Part shown: positions 10,725 through 23,100 of the stretch, one piece after another
Position numbering within the stretch: the first letter of the stretch is position 1
Layout of the letters: each line of letters begins with the position of its first letter
Source: Lentinus brumalis
Taxonomy: Eukaryota > Basidiomycota > Agaricomycetes > Polyporales > Polyporaceae
Direction: 5' to 3'
NCBI GenBank assembly: GCA_001792895.1
Contig: MARA01000002.1
Span: forward strand, 2,728,001-2,792,000
Length of the DNA stretch: 64,000 nucleotides
Program-made: the position numbers and the translations under genes
Notes under the pieces: model-generated
Databases searched by the model: none
What the model was told of the DNA's origin: nothing
Seen by the model: only the letters and a program-made list of their open reading frames with translations

Positions 10725-12204
10725 ATGGACAAACGGATGAGTGCAGAGTCCTTTATGGGCGTAGGGGGCGGGTCTATAACGGCAGAATCTGCTAGGAAGT
10801 GAGTACTATACTTAGCGTCCATTTCAGTCTCTGTTCCTCAGACGCGTCTGATGTTTCGAAGTTTGAGGATAGGCGAGGACCTTTGTCGGAAGCGCAAACC
10901 TAATGAGGCTGCGCCGTACTTGCTCAAGGCATTGGAGGACCCCAACAACATCGACGCCATCATACAGGTGGCGTTCATCATGTCTACCATTAACGAGGGC
11001 TTGGAGTTGCTCGAGGAAGGTGAAGCTCGAGGTATGGTTTCCAACATCGCGATATCACGGAAGCCCCCTCACAACTGACCAGGTCGGCGGCACCTCATCC
11101 GTCAATTTGGTCCCGATTGTTTTGAGGACGATCGTGCCGGCTCCCGTGTCGGTCAGTTTTGGGGTCTCCTCGAGACGCGACCGTATATGCGGGTTCTTCA
11201 GGCGATTGTGCGCCTTGCGTTCGAGGTCAAGGATTACCAGAAAGCTGCGTAAGTGGCTCCATGACCCGCTTGAAACGCACTAACCTGCAGTTTCTTCAGC
11301 AACACCATCATCGAGATGCTCCGTCTCTGCCCTGGGGACAATATGGGTCAACGGTTCTGGCTGGGCTCTGTCCTCCTCCAGGCCGGTCGCCCCGCCGACG
11401 CGCTTTCATTTGCCCAAGTCTGGCTCAACTTGCCGCGCGGTGTCGATTGGCCTCCCCGCGGCGGTTGTACCTTCGAGCCTCCAAGCAAAACCCCGCTTTC
11501 TGCTGCCGCCTCTGAAGAACACAAGTACTCCCCATGTTCACTTCTCTACACAGCCGCCCTCGCATCGTACAAGCTCTGGGGAGATTGCAACGTATCCAGG
11601 CAGTACCTCAGTGTTGCCGCTAAGGCAAATCCGCATATTCTGGTGCGCATCCTGGCCAAGGTCGAGCAGCCGAGTACGTGCTTTGACCCCAAGTTTTCCG
11701 TCATATATTGACATCCCATCTATGCTCTGATAGAGACACTCAATAATCTTCCCCGCGCTCCCAATGGCCCGGAAGAAGCACATGACTACCTGTGGTTGAC
11801 GCAGAATTTATGGATGGCTTCAGACGTGTGGGAATGGGCGAACAATGACGCCGGGGCCAAGTCCCATATCCTTAAGACATGCTCGCGCGAAGGTTGCCAC
11901 ACTCGCGAAGTTCGTGCCGCCGAGTTCAAGCGATGTGGCGGTTGCAAAGAAGTTGTCTATTGTGGGGCGGCTTGTCAGAAAGAAGACTGGCAGGCGCACA
12001 AGAAGAGTGATGATTCACATCCCATTCTGGGCGATGCCGTTCGCTGACTGCTGTTGTCTAGGCTGCAAGGAGCACCAGAAGCAGAAGGAGTTCATGAGAG
12101 CCATGATGGCCGGCCGGTCGATGCCGCGTTCAGGCAGTGGTGACGGTCCCATCGTTGCATCGACCGACTTCACTCCGAACGGGATCGCCACTACTTTCCA
12201 CTAG
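10725..12204 (+). CDS. MYND-type zinc-finger protein, tandem copy 3 (intact)
   Basis: This is the only copy readable end to end. Order: N-terminus, helical repeat-like region (RKRKPNEAAPYLLKALEDP, STINEGLELLEEGEARG), a conserved block (FGPDCFEDDRAGSRVGQFW, YMRVLQAIVRLAFEVKDYQ), GQRFWLGSVLLQAGRPADAL, SYKLWGDCNVSRQYL, then HDYLWLTQNLWMASDVWEW. The MYND finger follows: KTCSREGCHTREVRAAEFK, RCGGCKEVVYCGAACQKEDW, HKK, with the last Cys after an intron (SCKEHQKQKEFM). The tail is short (TDFTPNGIATTFH). The start is uncertain: ATG 10725 needs an intron with a GTAGGG donor (10758-10841) to join the frame at MFRSLRIGED; otherwise ATG 10851 is the start. Molecular function is unknown; no SET domain is present, so it is not a SMYD methyltransferase. 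Confidence 0.78.
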
Positions 12205-14919
12205 ACGAATTTCAAGCTCGCCCTCCGAGCTGAACTGTCGCGAAGGTTTCCATCCGACAGGGAAGCGCAAGGTTCACGCCTGGGACGTCAGTAGAGTTTG
12301 GGCCTCGGAAGAAGCGAGCGGGTGCAGCCCATCCCAGGGCTGCAGCTGATCCTTGAGATCTTCGACGTGCGCAGCGTGCCTCGACTTCACTGTCCTGTCG
12401 GGAGCACGAGCGGAGTCAAGATACGACGGTGTTCGAACTCTCCAGCGGATCAGGCAAACGGACCTCCCAGCCTCGCGCTCCGGCATCCGCTCGAGGCAAT
12501 TGCGGCTCGGAGGAAGAGATGGTTATCAAGCATGCCGTCACTCGCTCACGGGCATGGGCACCGGAGCGCCCGCGATTGCTGCTGTATATACGATGTGCGT
12601 ATGTCCTCCGATATATCTACGATCCCGATCCTTTGCAGCGTGTGCGAAGGTGCCACTGTCCGTGGACAGTCTGCTGCAATTCAAACGCAAGTCTGATATA
12701 TCGCGATCGGCCTGCGGTTCTCGCGTCACCCATGGTGCGTTCTCGCCGCGTCTCGTGTGCTCATCCTCGTCTCTGCGCTGTCTATCGCCCGTGTCTCGAT
12801 GGTTCGACTAGGCTATATGCAGCGCTGCCTACCCCACGCCCACCTTCGGATTCCCTGGATCTGGGGTACGCCAGTTTCACATCTCGCATCCTCTAGTGCA
12901 CGTCGGACAAGCACCAAGCGTTGGCATTGGGCATCTTCCACCCCGGATCCATCTGCAACTCCGACGCCGAGGTGCCTGTCCCGCGTCCGACATTGACTCG
13001 ACGGAACGGAGGAGGCCTCTCGGACATTCCGACACCCGCACTTCCGCACCCTAGACCGCTATCGGACGGATGCGCACATCCTCCACTTACTCACGCATCG
13101 CTGCGCGGGTCAGCTTGTCGCGTCCCAATTGGCATGCATGTCGGACGCTTCCTGGCTTCTAGCAGCTCCAGCTATCACCCGCTCGCAATTCGTTGCACAT
13201 TACCAGTGGCCGAGCAGGTACGTACCCATGGATCATGACTACGCACGCGCACGCATATGCAGGGACGTCCGTCCCTCGGACGATCGCGCGCGCGCGGCGC
13301 AAACTTCATCTTCGCGAGCTGGAGCACTCGGAGCTGCGAAGACGTATGTACCTCAAACCGTGTGCACGATGCCCCGGCCACATCCCTTCCATCGCCACAT
13401 CGAGCGGCTCACTCAGCCTCATATCGCGCCGCGAAGACCTTCCATTCAGCACGACTGGCTCAAAGTTGTCCGCAGGCAGGCTTCTCCGCAATCTTGAGTT
13501 CGGGTTCTCTGCAGGGCCTGCCTGCGCACAGTACTCACGCCGTGTACGGCAGGGCAGCCCTCTGGCCACGACCCGTGGGACGCACCCAGCGCGCTCCTCC
13601 CCCAAGCCACTCCGGGCGCAGGTGAAGAAGGCTTCGCAGCTCGCCCACGCGACTTTGCCTCTCCACTGTTCGCGAGCCTCGCGCGCGCAGGGTGTCAGGC
13701 ATGTCAGGTCCCCGAGGAAAGCGGTGCCGGCAAGAACGCGAATGGTGGAACGGCACGAAAGAGGGTCGCGTCGCGCTGTGTGGCTGGGGCTGGGGCGGGC
13801 TAGAGGGTTGGAGAAAGACATTATATATTACGGATTACCTGTCTACGGTACGAGTACATACAGCGAGGGTACGATACGATACACCGTTAATGTGTACATG
13901 GTAGTCGACACGGCCTGTGTGCACGAAAACACGGGAGCATGGAAACACGGGAATGAGGTAACGGGGGATTGGGAAGGTCGGCATGGGTTGGACGAGCAAA
14001 GGACGGGAACGGACGGAGGGAGATGGGAGTCTGGAAAAAGTCTGCGAGTAGGGAAGAAATCGGGACACCGTGACGTGCAGAGTGACGACGCGAAAGCTTG
14101 GGACGGGGTGAAAGCGGCGAAATGTACTGGGGACGACGGCGGATTTAGGTACCAGCCGGACGATGGAAGCAGGGACGGTATACTGTGCGAGGTAGTATGC
14201 ATGGGACGAACTAGAAGCAAGGGAATTCAATGGGAATGCTGCGGGCAGAGAATTACGATCGAGACGGTCATGGGGTGCAAAAGAGATATTCGGGAGATGA
14301 CAGTAACACAGCAGGCGTACGGGGCAGAGGGATGAGGCGAGATGGATTATGGGGAGAGATGGATCGAGACCGAGAAGCAGGGATACATATGTAAGGAGTA
14401 CGATAGCGGGAAGGTATCGGAGCAGTGGGGCATTACTAGGACCGAGGGAATAAGTACGATGGGGGTTTAAAGTGCATAAACCGAATCGAACAACAGCAAG
14501 CGGCCTGGAGAGGCGGCCGAGTTGAAAATTACGCAGCCGATTGAACGGCGCGAAAGGAATGGTATGACAGGATCCTTTGACTGAATGAAGGCGGCACCGA
14601 AAAATATGGCCGCGACATATCCTGGTATTTGTTGGTGTTCCGAGCACGATGTAGCGGGAATGACCGGACGCCAGCACCGTCAGAGGGTCGCTGCGCTTTT
14701 GAGGATGGAGGGAGATGCAGATGGGGTATTCGCGTAGCCGCGAGAGCCAACGGTGCACTCGAAGCCGCTGGGGAGGTGCGAGAGGAATGCACGCAGGGTA
14801 GGAGCGGAGGCAAGGACAAGCAGCGACGAACGTTGGAGCACGCACCGAGCGGGTCCCAAGCCGAAACCTCGCCCTTCCCACCTCTCCTCATCACCTCCCG
14901 GTCGCGCTCATTTGGCGGT
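12205..14919. other. Long region without a supported gene
   Basis: 2.7 kb between the MYND array and the 3' end of the F-box gene. Several frames are open over long stretches (13193-14335 on plus, 13835-14881 on minus), but their products are Arg/Ser/Pro-rich, overlap on both strands and resemble nothing I know. From about 13740 to 14470 the plus strand is strongly purine-rich, which by itself removes stop codons. I see no transposase, reverse transcriptase or terminal repeats. Confidence 0.55.
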
Positions 14920-16157
14920 CTAGTATGACCAGTCCAGGAACGCGCCATCGAAGTCGTAGTCGCGATCTGCCTGGAACTCGTCGTCAACCTCAGGCAAGGC
15001 TGCGCGCGGCGTGACCGGCGGGGAAATCCACTCCTTCTCCTCGGCCTTGGGCTTGGCTTCAGACGACGAGGGCTTGACGCGGGATTGCCAATGGATGCCC
15101 GCGAGTTCGAACACGGTGAGACGGTCGAGAGTCTCGAGAGTCGACGCGATGCGCGAATAGAACCCCTGCAGCCAAAGTGTGAGTCAGCTCTCTCTCGCGG
15201 CGTCATTGATTGACAGCGATTACGCACCAAGTCAGGCGAGTCCCACAGCGCGCGCGTCGTCATCAAGCGCAGGCATACCAGATTAGGGAACGCGATCGCG
15301 AGAGTCTCGAGGAGGTCCGCGGGCGGCGCACTTGTCATGGCGCTGAGGACTTGAAGTCGCGAATCTGCGCTCGGCGGCCAGTCGGCGGTTATGTGCTGTC
15401 TTCGGAGGTGCGACATGATCTCATCCTGGGCCGGAGCGCCCGCGGGAGGGAGGAGGTCAAGAGTGAGGTCACCGGAGAGGAGGACAGCCTTGAGGGGGCG
15501 AGATGCGAGGGTGGGAAGGAGGTGCGCGGGACCAGTGTAGGCTTCGAGAAGGGGGAGGTGTGACGGAGGGATGAGAACGTGCTTGGGTGTAAGTGGGGCG
15601 TGGCCAGAGTGAGATTCGGGGTCCGCGTCTGCGACGAAGGAGGAGAGGGTGAGGGAGATAAGGGCAGGAATCTGGCCGAGGAACGAGGCAAGGTGCGCGT
15701 CGAGCGGGAAGTTACAGGTCAGATGCTCGAGACGCGGGTGGAATGGGGTCCCGGGAGTGGTCGCATCGCCAGCCTTCTGGCCGCTCTCGCCCTCGGGCGG
15801 TGAGAGAATCCAGCTGGTGGAAGCGTCGACGTAGAGCGCGAGGCTGGAGAGGTTTGTCATCAGGTGCAATGCACGCTGGAGCTCGGTGTACGTCGGGAGG
15901 AACGCCGGCTCGGCATCGTCGAGGTGGATGGAGAATGTGCGAACGAGGCCGGCAAGGCTGGGGCGGGCGGCGAGGAGATGGATGAGGGAGAGGTTGCGGG
16001 CGTAGGCGGAGAGGGAGAGATGGCGATAGAGGAGGCGGGTAGCGGCAGGGTTGAGGGTAGAGCATGTTCGCGCGGCGGCGGCGAGGGCGGGAGGGGCGGG
16101 GGTGAGAGGGGCAAGGACGGCGTCGAGGAGCTCGGCGGGGAGGGCAGCAAGGGCCAT
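14920..16157 (-). CDS. F-box/leucine-rich-like protein
   Basis: Probable substrate adaptor of an SCF ubiquitin ligase. The start MALAALPAELLDAVLAPL matches the F-box core (LPxELL..I), followed by AARTCSTLNPAATRLLYRHL, the usual end of a fungal F-box. The next 250 residues are Leu-rich and fit degenerate leucine-rich repeats (LSLIHLLAARPSLAGLVRTF, LRLMTTRALWDSPDL). One intron (15166-15227) joins SPDL to GFYSRIASTLETL. The C-terminus is acidic and aromatic (FQADRDYDFDGAFLDWSY). The product is about 390 residues. The frame stays open upstream to 16511, but that part is low-complexity and lies before the F-box; ATG 16157 is the natural start. The target is unknown. Confidence 0.82.
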
Positions 16158-17012
16158 GGGGGCTGCGTACGAAAAGTGGCGAACGAAGAAGACGAAGGAG
16201 GCGTTATATACTGGGCAGCTGCAGCGGAGGCGGCTGGAGACAGAAACAGGGCGTGGCCCTGGTGGAGAAGAAGAGATTATATGAGGGAAAGGAAGAGAGA
16301 ACAGTACGGGGCGCGGAGACAAGCGCAGAAGACGCTTCGCGAGCCTCGCCCGCAGAGACGATTGAGAGATCTGTGAGACTGTGCCACCGAGACCTGCCAC
16401 CCGTCGCAACCGCCTCCGAGCCCTTCCTCCGTCGCCCGCTTTCGTGCACAGACGATCCCCACTCGCACACGTGACTCTCTCGAAACCTACTGACTGCTCT
16501 CTCTCCCACATCTCCTCACTCCTCCGACAAACCTCCTCGCTGTCCTAAACGCCGCCTGCTTCGCACCACGTTCCTCTGCCGACGTCCAAGCCGCCTCGCG
16601 TACGTCCATTCCTCATCATCGCACCACCGCGATCGCAACGAGCACATCCCCAACGGTTCCTATCTGTCTTCATCTTCGTATATGATCACTGCCTCTGCCA
16701 TCTCGCGCAGCGCAACACCCCTCGCCACGGACAGCTTTTGTCTTCGCACCCTCGCAGCAGACCTGAACGTGCCACCGTTCTCATAGAGCGTTCTCGTCCA
16801 GACGTCCGGAACCAGCCAGAAGCCTGCTCCTTCTCGCCGGACGGCCATCGACTAGCCTCGTATGTCGCTGATACGCCCTTCCCGTACGTCATTTTCGTGC
16901 GTTCTCCCACCTCTTCACCCGTGTCGCTTGCGGCATTTCCGCAATACCACCAGTCGTGTATTCCTCTCCTTGGGCGCGCCTGGGCTTCCTCCCCGCATCT
17001 CGCCGCAACGAT
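16158..17012. other. Divergent promoter region
   Basis: Upstream of the F-box gene. A frame near 16800-16880 reads ACSFSPDGHRLASYVAD, resembling a WD40 strand, but the match is too short and isolated to call a gene or remnant. Confidence 0.45.
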
Positions 17013-17372
17013 ATGGCTGGTGCTATACGTATCGAGCCTGAATCTCATCCTGTATTTCCGCAAGTGCGTGCCCCTGAATTTCCCACAGGGAGAGGGCTTC
17101 AAGAAGATGAACTCGGTGAGGACGCGCCACTCGGACGCGTCGCGAACGCAATGTGCTGTCACTTCTTCGCCATCTCTTCGCTTGCTACTTAACCGGCCTC
17201 CTAACATTCAGCGCATTTGGGCGGTGTCAAACTGTACCAAAGCCTTGACTGGCCTTGTTGCAATACGCTCATCTACGTACTCCAGCGGGATACCGACGCT
17301 GAGATTGCTTCCGAGCGTAGATTGGTTAGCACGAAATCCAAGCGCCTGCTACCGGTCGGCCCTTTTATCTAG
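17013..17372 (+). CDS. Possible small two-exon protein (87 residues), unrecognised
   Basis: Exon 1 (17013-17115) begins MAGAIRIEPESHPVFPQ. A GTGAGG donor and a CTAACATTCAG branch point/acceptor join it to exon 2 (17212-17372), which begins HLGGVKLYQSLDWPCCNTLI and ends STKSKRLLPVGPFI-stop. The spliced frame is exact, and the intron ends are good, which is unlikely for random sequence. I do not recognise the protein; it has no signal peptide or membrane segment. It may be the end of a longer gene with exons upstream. Confidence 0.4.
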
Positions 17373-17775
17373 TCCTCGTTCCTAGAAAATCGGGGGACTG
17401 AACGAGGACCGAGACAAATCTGCCGACACGCTTTGAAAAGATCTTCGCATGCCCTGACGTTCTGCTGCACCCGGATCTGAGTTCGCGGTCGGGCGCTCAG
17501 ATTTTCTGCGAAGTGCCGCGGAGTCATTTCTTTGTCACTCTATAGGAAGCTGTACCATCCAAAATTTCACGAACAGGCAGTCACAAACCTTGTGCACAAG
17601 TTCCGAACTTCTGAGCAGAGAGAGAACAAGAGCATGCACGTTCGACGCGTCGACGCGACTCGCGTCTTGGTTTGAGCGTCTCTGTCACGTGGAGCGCGCC
17701 TCCTTTTCCGATTCGTCGTCGTTTCTGTGCCGTTTCGCAAGCTTCATCTCGCTGTCACCACGGCCGCTCTCCGCC
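17373..17775. other. Intergenic
   Basis: Promoter and 5' leader of the bL19m gene; nothing else seen. Confidence 0.5.
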
Positions 17776-18303
17776 ATGCTCAACGCCCTCAGACAATGCA
17801 CTAGGCGGCTCATGTCAACAACGGCGCAGCCGTACCCCTACTCGAATGCCGCCATCATCCCCCCACCGCCCGCCACACCAGCAACTGAGCCGCTAAAAGC
17901 TGGCAAGGGACTCATGGCGTACCTCACCCAACGCCTCCTCACGCCCGAAAAGGCCGCCCTGCTCGCCCGCTTCGGGCGGCGGCACCCGCAGCGCATCCTG
18001 CCCGGGTCGGTGCTGCAGGTGAACGCGGGGCACGCCCCGACGAGCTTCACAGGCGTGCTGCTGTCGATCCGGCGGCGGGGCGCGGACACGTCGATCCTGC
18101 TCCGGAACATCATCAACCGCACGGGCGTGGAGGTGCAGTACTTTGTGTGCTCGCCGCACGTGAAGGACATCAAGGTGCTGAACCGCGCGGGCGCGAAGGG
18201 GACGGAGGGCAGGGCGGGGACGAGGATGCGCAGGGCGAAGCTGTTCTACCTCCGGGACTCGCCAGACAAGATGACGGCGATCTCGGCGGGGATGCGCAAG
18301 TAG
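17776..18303 (+). CDS. IMG1: Mitochondrial large-subunit ribosomal protein bL19m
   Basis: Component of the mitochondrial 54S ribosomal subunit. It is a single exon of 175 residues. The N-terminus (MLNALRQCTRRLMSTTA) is basic and lacks acid residues, as in a mitochondrial presequence. The L19 domain covers about residues 60-170: ILPGSVLQVNAGHAPTSFTG, GVLLSIRRRGADTSILLRNI and the family's C-terminal signature RRAKLFYLRDSPDKMTAI. Yeast Img1 is the orthologue. The ATG at 17776 is the only start that gives a presequence of usual length; an in-frame upstream extension to 17590 is not protein-like. Confidence 0.93.
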   Translation: MLNALRQCTRRLMSTTAQPYPYSNAAIIPPPPATPATEPLKAGKGLMAYLTQRLLTPEKAALLARFGRRHPQRILPGSVLQVNAGHAPTSFTGVLLSIRRRGADTSILLRNIINRTGVEVQYFVCSPHVKDIKVLNRAGAKGTEGRAGTRMRRAKLFYLRDSPDKMTAISAGMRK

Positions 18304-20137
18304 GGTGGGACGTGTTGGGGTTGGGGCGGGCGGGCACGCTGGGAGTGTGCGAGGTGGCGAGGCACGGGCAGGGCAGGTTAGGCAGGGGATGTGTGCGGGA
18401 TACGGAATGCACTTGCCAGATCTCAGGGTTCACGTTGAGGGCGGGAGCGGTGGTAGATTGCAGCGTTCTGGACGGTGCGTGTGCGGTCGCTGCTGGCGGT
18501 TCTATCTCGTTCGCTGACGTTTGGGGCGCGAATATGTGCTCTCGTTCTCGCTATCCGGGCCTGTCTCCCATTTGCTCGCTCGACCGTTCGCATTCCCATT
18601 CGTCCGCGGGGCTCTGTGCTGCGAATTGTGCTTCCGCATCCGCCTGCTCGTTGGAACTTCGGTGCGGCATCCCGGTGCGTGTCTCCGTCCTGGCTGCTCG
18701 GGTTGTGCAGGTGTGGGAACGCGTGCGGACGAGCCCGTGGTACTACTGAATAGCGAATACCGATACGTTTCGTGCATTAGCTCGCTTGCACACTAATCAT
18801 CGTCGCCGCCGGAAGCAGGGCAGATCAGCATCTGTGTGTCGAGCTTCGACCGTCGAACGCTCCCGCGCAGGGTACTTCGCAACGGTCGCCGGTCAGACAT
18901 CCGTTCGTGGCGCCTGGACGTTTTCTGTGCTGTGTAAGAAGATTCCGATGAATGCGTCTGGTGACCAACCACGATGAGCACTCTACTCGTGCGGCCGCTT
19001 GGATTCTCGAGGCTGGCTGTTCGTGTCAGGGTCGATGACAGTCCCTGGAATCCGACTCTGTCCATCCTCGTACCCTGTCGTCGCTATTTTGTGTGAGGGA
19101 GGTGTGAGCCACAGTGTTGGGCTCGCATGACCGGAGCCGAGTGTGCGTATGCGTGGTCACGGGTGTGTTTGGGCACCAAGAGTTGGACAGTTGGAGGGGG
19201 GAATGTTTTTGAGGTGGGTCTCCGTGCGCCACGACGTGGACGCCAAGTCATTCAAAGTCATTGAACTTTTTTTATGCGACACACAACGGTCAGTTCCCGT
19301 CGTCGGTTGTGAAAGTGCTCACAAAGGTAGCAACAGGTGGAAGACAGACTGAGGCCAGAATGCCGTGCATGCATGCAGTGGGCTCATGCACTTCTACATA
19401 CAGTGCTCTCGATGGGCGTACTCGGTCTCCAAGTGGCCTCCCTGGAGTCCTTCCCCGCGCGGAGTGCATCACGATCGGACACCGCAGCGACCCGATTTGT
19501 GCGGGACGGCCCGTGACCCCAGAACCGGTCAATTATGGACAGCGTCTGCTGCGCTCTGTGGGCGCGGGTATGCGGATGACGCAGGCCTGCGCGCACGTCC
19601 GACTCCGAGGACTGGCGGACACACTGGAAGGCGATGACCAAGCCCGGACGGGATCTCGCGCGGGGACATGGACGGGCAGCGGGCGAGGACGTTGACCGGC
19701 GGAGTGCGCCGGAAGGGGGCCTCAGGTGTACGCGCATCCTGCATTCTGCCGCACAACGAGGCCTCGGAGCGGAGGCGTCTTGGCTGCATTTGTATGGCGC
19801 AGCGGGCGTGTGCGAGCATGGCGGTGTGTCCGTTCCGATGCGTCCGCCGCTTCGCAGGCCTTGTCCGGCTGGCATTCGCACTCGCATTCGCCGGCATTGA
19901 GGGCAGTGCGCTGCCGACGTCGGGCGCATTGGCAAGCAGCATAGGGCTTAGTAGAGGGCTGCTTAGACGGGGCCGGAGAATGGCATACGCGCACATTGGC
20001 AGACATACGCAGATGGTGTAATAGACGCCAGGCACGGGTCGGGCGTAGACGATCTGAGAGATCTGAAAGCTCTGCGGGGTCGGGTTCTTGTACCGTGGCT
20101 CGACGCTGTCATATATACGCTCTCTGTCTTCTCCACC
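18304..20137. other. Long intergenic region
   Basis: 1.8 kb between bL19m and the transcription factor gene. It is GC-rich with many short frames open on both strands and none with recognisable domains. It may carry the long regulatory region and 5' leader of the transcription factor. Confidence 0.5.
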
Positions 20138-23100
20138 ATGACCACAGAGCCAAATCCGACGCCCGATTCCACCGACAACCCGCCTTCTGCCCCCCGTCCC
20201 AATCCGCCCATGACGATCTCCCACCCGCCGAAGAAGAAGCGGGTCGACGACCACGCACCCATGCCCCCGACATCGGCCTCAAGCCCGTCCAGCTCCAGCG
20301 CAGGCGTGTCTGGCGTGCATGTGAATCTTGCAGGTCAGTCCTCTTCCCCAATGATCGTCGCTGCCCGCTATGTCCTCCCCGCCCCCTCCGTTCCGGCCCT
20401 TCTTCGTCCACTCCTTCCCCCCGTTCCCAGGCTGCATCTGATCGCCCTACCCGCTTCCTTCCTCCAGACGCAAGAAGATCAAGTGCGACGGCACGGAGCC
20501 CACATGCTCGCAATGCGCCGCCTCCAAGAGCCAGTGTACGTGGCTACAGACCAAGGACAGAGCAGCCTTGAGCAGACAGTGAGTACCCGTTATGTCCACC
20601 ACCGCCATTCCTGCCTCGCGTGCTCAACCACAACCCCAGCTATGTACAGGAGCTCGAGGCCCGTCTCCTGCACATGGAGAACCTCTTCCACGAGCTCGCA
20701 CCCATACTCGACCAGGTGGGCCAAGCTACCGGCCTCGACCTCACCGCGCTCGCCTCCGCGGCCCATCAGCAGGCATCCTCCTCGTCCGGGCAATCAACAG
20801 GCCCCTCACTCTCAGAGGCTATGCAGTCCTTCCTCCCCCGTATACGGGAGGGTCAGCTCCTCCAGAACGGCGCCGACAGCCGCAGCACGAGCGGCCAGGG
20901 GTCCGACCAGGACGACCCGGCGATTAAGATTGAGGATGACGTCTCCGACGCCTTCGGACAGCTCGCACTGGACGAACACGGCCACTTGCATTGGATAGGC
21001 AAGTCATCCACCATGACGCTGATTCAGCGACTGCGCGAGGCGACGACGTCCCCGCTGCACCGTGTATCTCCCATGGAGGAGGACCCGCTTGCGCCCGGCC
21101 CAAGCGTGAATAAGCTGTACTTCCCAGCGAGCGTGTTCTTTGGCAAGGTCAGGGCGCTCCCGCAAGCGGAAGAAGTCGAGTATCCCGAGCGGGACCTTGC
21201 GGATAAACTCGTGCGTGGTTTCAGTTCCCTCCATACGTGTTTGGCGTGGATGCGTGCTGACAGAAGACGGCGTTAGGTCGACGCGTACTTTGCACGGTTC
21301 CACTTCTTGATGCCCGTGCTCGACAAACCGGACTTCGTGCGCCGGTATCGATACCTCATGGACCACCAAGACGATACTCACTTCGTCCGGTCCAATACGC
21401 CGTTCGTCGCGCTTGTGTGTTCCGTATTTGCCGTGGCATCTCGCCTCGTGGAGGATCCACGCCTTGCCGGCTCAGATAACCACGCGGACGAGTCTGGCAT
21501 GGGCATGGTATACCATGAACGGTACGTCTTTACGGGTTTCGCGGCTTCTTCGCGGTATTTGGATGCATGCTGACTGCCTTTTTGACACGTTCGCTGCAGT
21601 GCTCTTATCTTGCACTACATCAGCAGTGCCTCGATGCAAGTCGAGCACGTCCAATGCTTCCTGCTGATGTCCTCGTTCCTATGCTCCGTGAATTGTCTCC
21701 CGCAGGCGTGGTTGCTTGTGGGACAGGCCGTTCGAGCAGCACAAGACATCGGTCTTCACGTGAGTAGCCTGTTGTCCATCCTCGAGGTCCCGTGCTCAAC
21801 TGCTGCCGTAAAATAGCGTTCTCCGAGAAGACTCACAATCTCCCCGGTCGAGAAGGAGACACGTCGCAAGATCTGGTGGGGCGTGTACACGCTTGACCGG
21901 ATGCTCGCCCTCGCCCTCGGCCGACCCCTGGCGATCGAAGATGCAGACTGCGATGTGGAGATTCCCGTCCAGCTCGACGACGAACTACTCCCGCAATACT
22001 TCGCAGGCGCTGTCATACCCAAGGGACAGATCTCGCTAATGCGTGGGTTTGTCGAACTCGTCACGCTTTACAAAATCGCCGGCCGTGTGCTGCGCGAGGT
22101 CTACGCCCTGGACAAGACCAAGGACAACCTCGAGATGGACAAGCGTGCAGAGCTTCATCGGACCGTAGAGGCGCTCGATCAAACCCTGTACCAATGGTGC
22201 GAAGACCTCCCCCGGTCTTCAAGTCGAACCCTACAACGGAGAAGCAGGTGTCCATGGCCGCAGTCTTGTGCAGCCACTATTACTCCATCTTGACGACACT
22301 TCACCGCAACTTCATCCCGGTCAAGGGTGAGCAGCCGTTCGCTCCGAGATCCACGGCCAAGGCAGTCTCGACCGCCCGTGCTTGCGTCCGTCTCGCACCC
22401 TCCATCAAGAACGTCGTCCCTCCCAGCCACCACCTCGCGTTCTTCATCCAGAACCTGTTCAGCTCTGCCGTTATAATCTTGCTCTACGCCATGCACACGA
22501 CGGAGCTCCAGGCGTCGCAGGCGGCGCTTGACGAGGCGCGGAGTTGTCTCGCGGTGCTGGAGTCCTGGGAGGGCCACTGGCCCGGGGCCCGGAAATGCAG
22601 GGAGCTGCTCGACGACCTCACGGCGAAAGCCAGCGAGGCGATCAGGTCCGCCGCGAATGGCATGCCGCGGGGTTCGACTTCTGAGGCTTCTTCGTATGCA
22701 CCCTCCGGCACTTCGGCTCAGTCTCCGTCGTCTTCCTCGATGCACCCTGACGGCCGCTCGCACGTCGCCTCTGCGTCAATACCCGGCCCTATTCCCGAAC
22801 GCCTCATCAGAGGCAAGCCTCGGCGAAACCGGTCGCGTGATGTGCCTCTGTCGCCCCGCAATGCGCACGCACCAGCACACTTCCGTCCTGACTGTGAGTA
22901 CGATCTCTCGCGCGCGCTGCGGCTTCGTGTCTTCCTTCGGGGAGATCAGCCGTTATTTCCTAGATTGGTACCATGTGATACTGACGTGCATCTTGCGCCT
23001 GCAGCGCTGCGTGCTCGGTCGACGTCCCGAAAGCGGCCACATGACGAGGACCTGTTCCAGGACCAGTACGGGAACAGCGGTATGGGGCTGCCAAGCTCGT

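Noticed and set aside
10725..12204. SMYD-type histone methyltransferase
   Set aside because: A MYND finger is present but no SET-domain motifs are found on either side.
13193..14335. 380-codon open frame on the plus strand as a gene
   Set aside because: The product is Arg/Ser-rich, matches no family, overlaps an equally long frame on the other strand and lies in purine-biased DNA.
14529..16511. 660-codon minus frame as the full F-box protein
   Set aside because: The F-box starts at 16157. Before it the sequence is low-complexity, and the frame past 15166 reads through an intron; the spliced end at 14920 is more protein-like.
16800..16880. WD40 repeat gene fragment
   Set aside because: Only one strand-like phrase (FSPDGHRLAS) is seen, without other repeats or splice sites.
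19996..20571. Transcription factor starting at ATG 19996, in the frame of the zinc cluster
   Set aside because: The frame is open, but the first 45 codons are Cys/Arg-rich and not typical of the family, whereas the frame from 20138 (MTTEPNPTPDSTDN, PPKKKR) is. A frame break or short intron between them is more likely.
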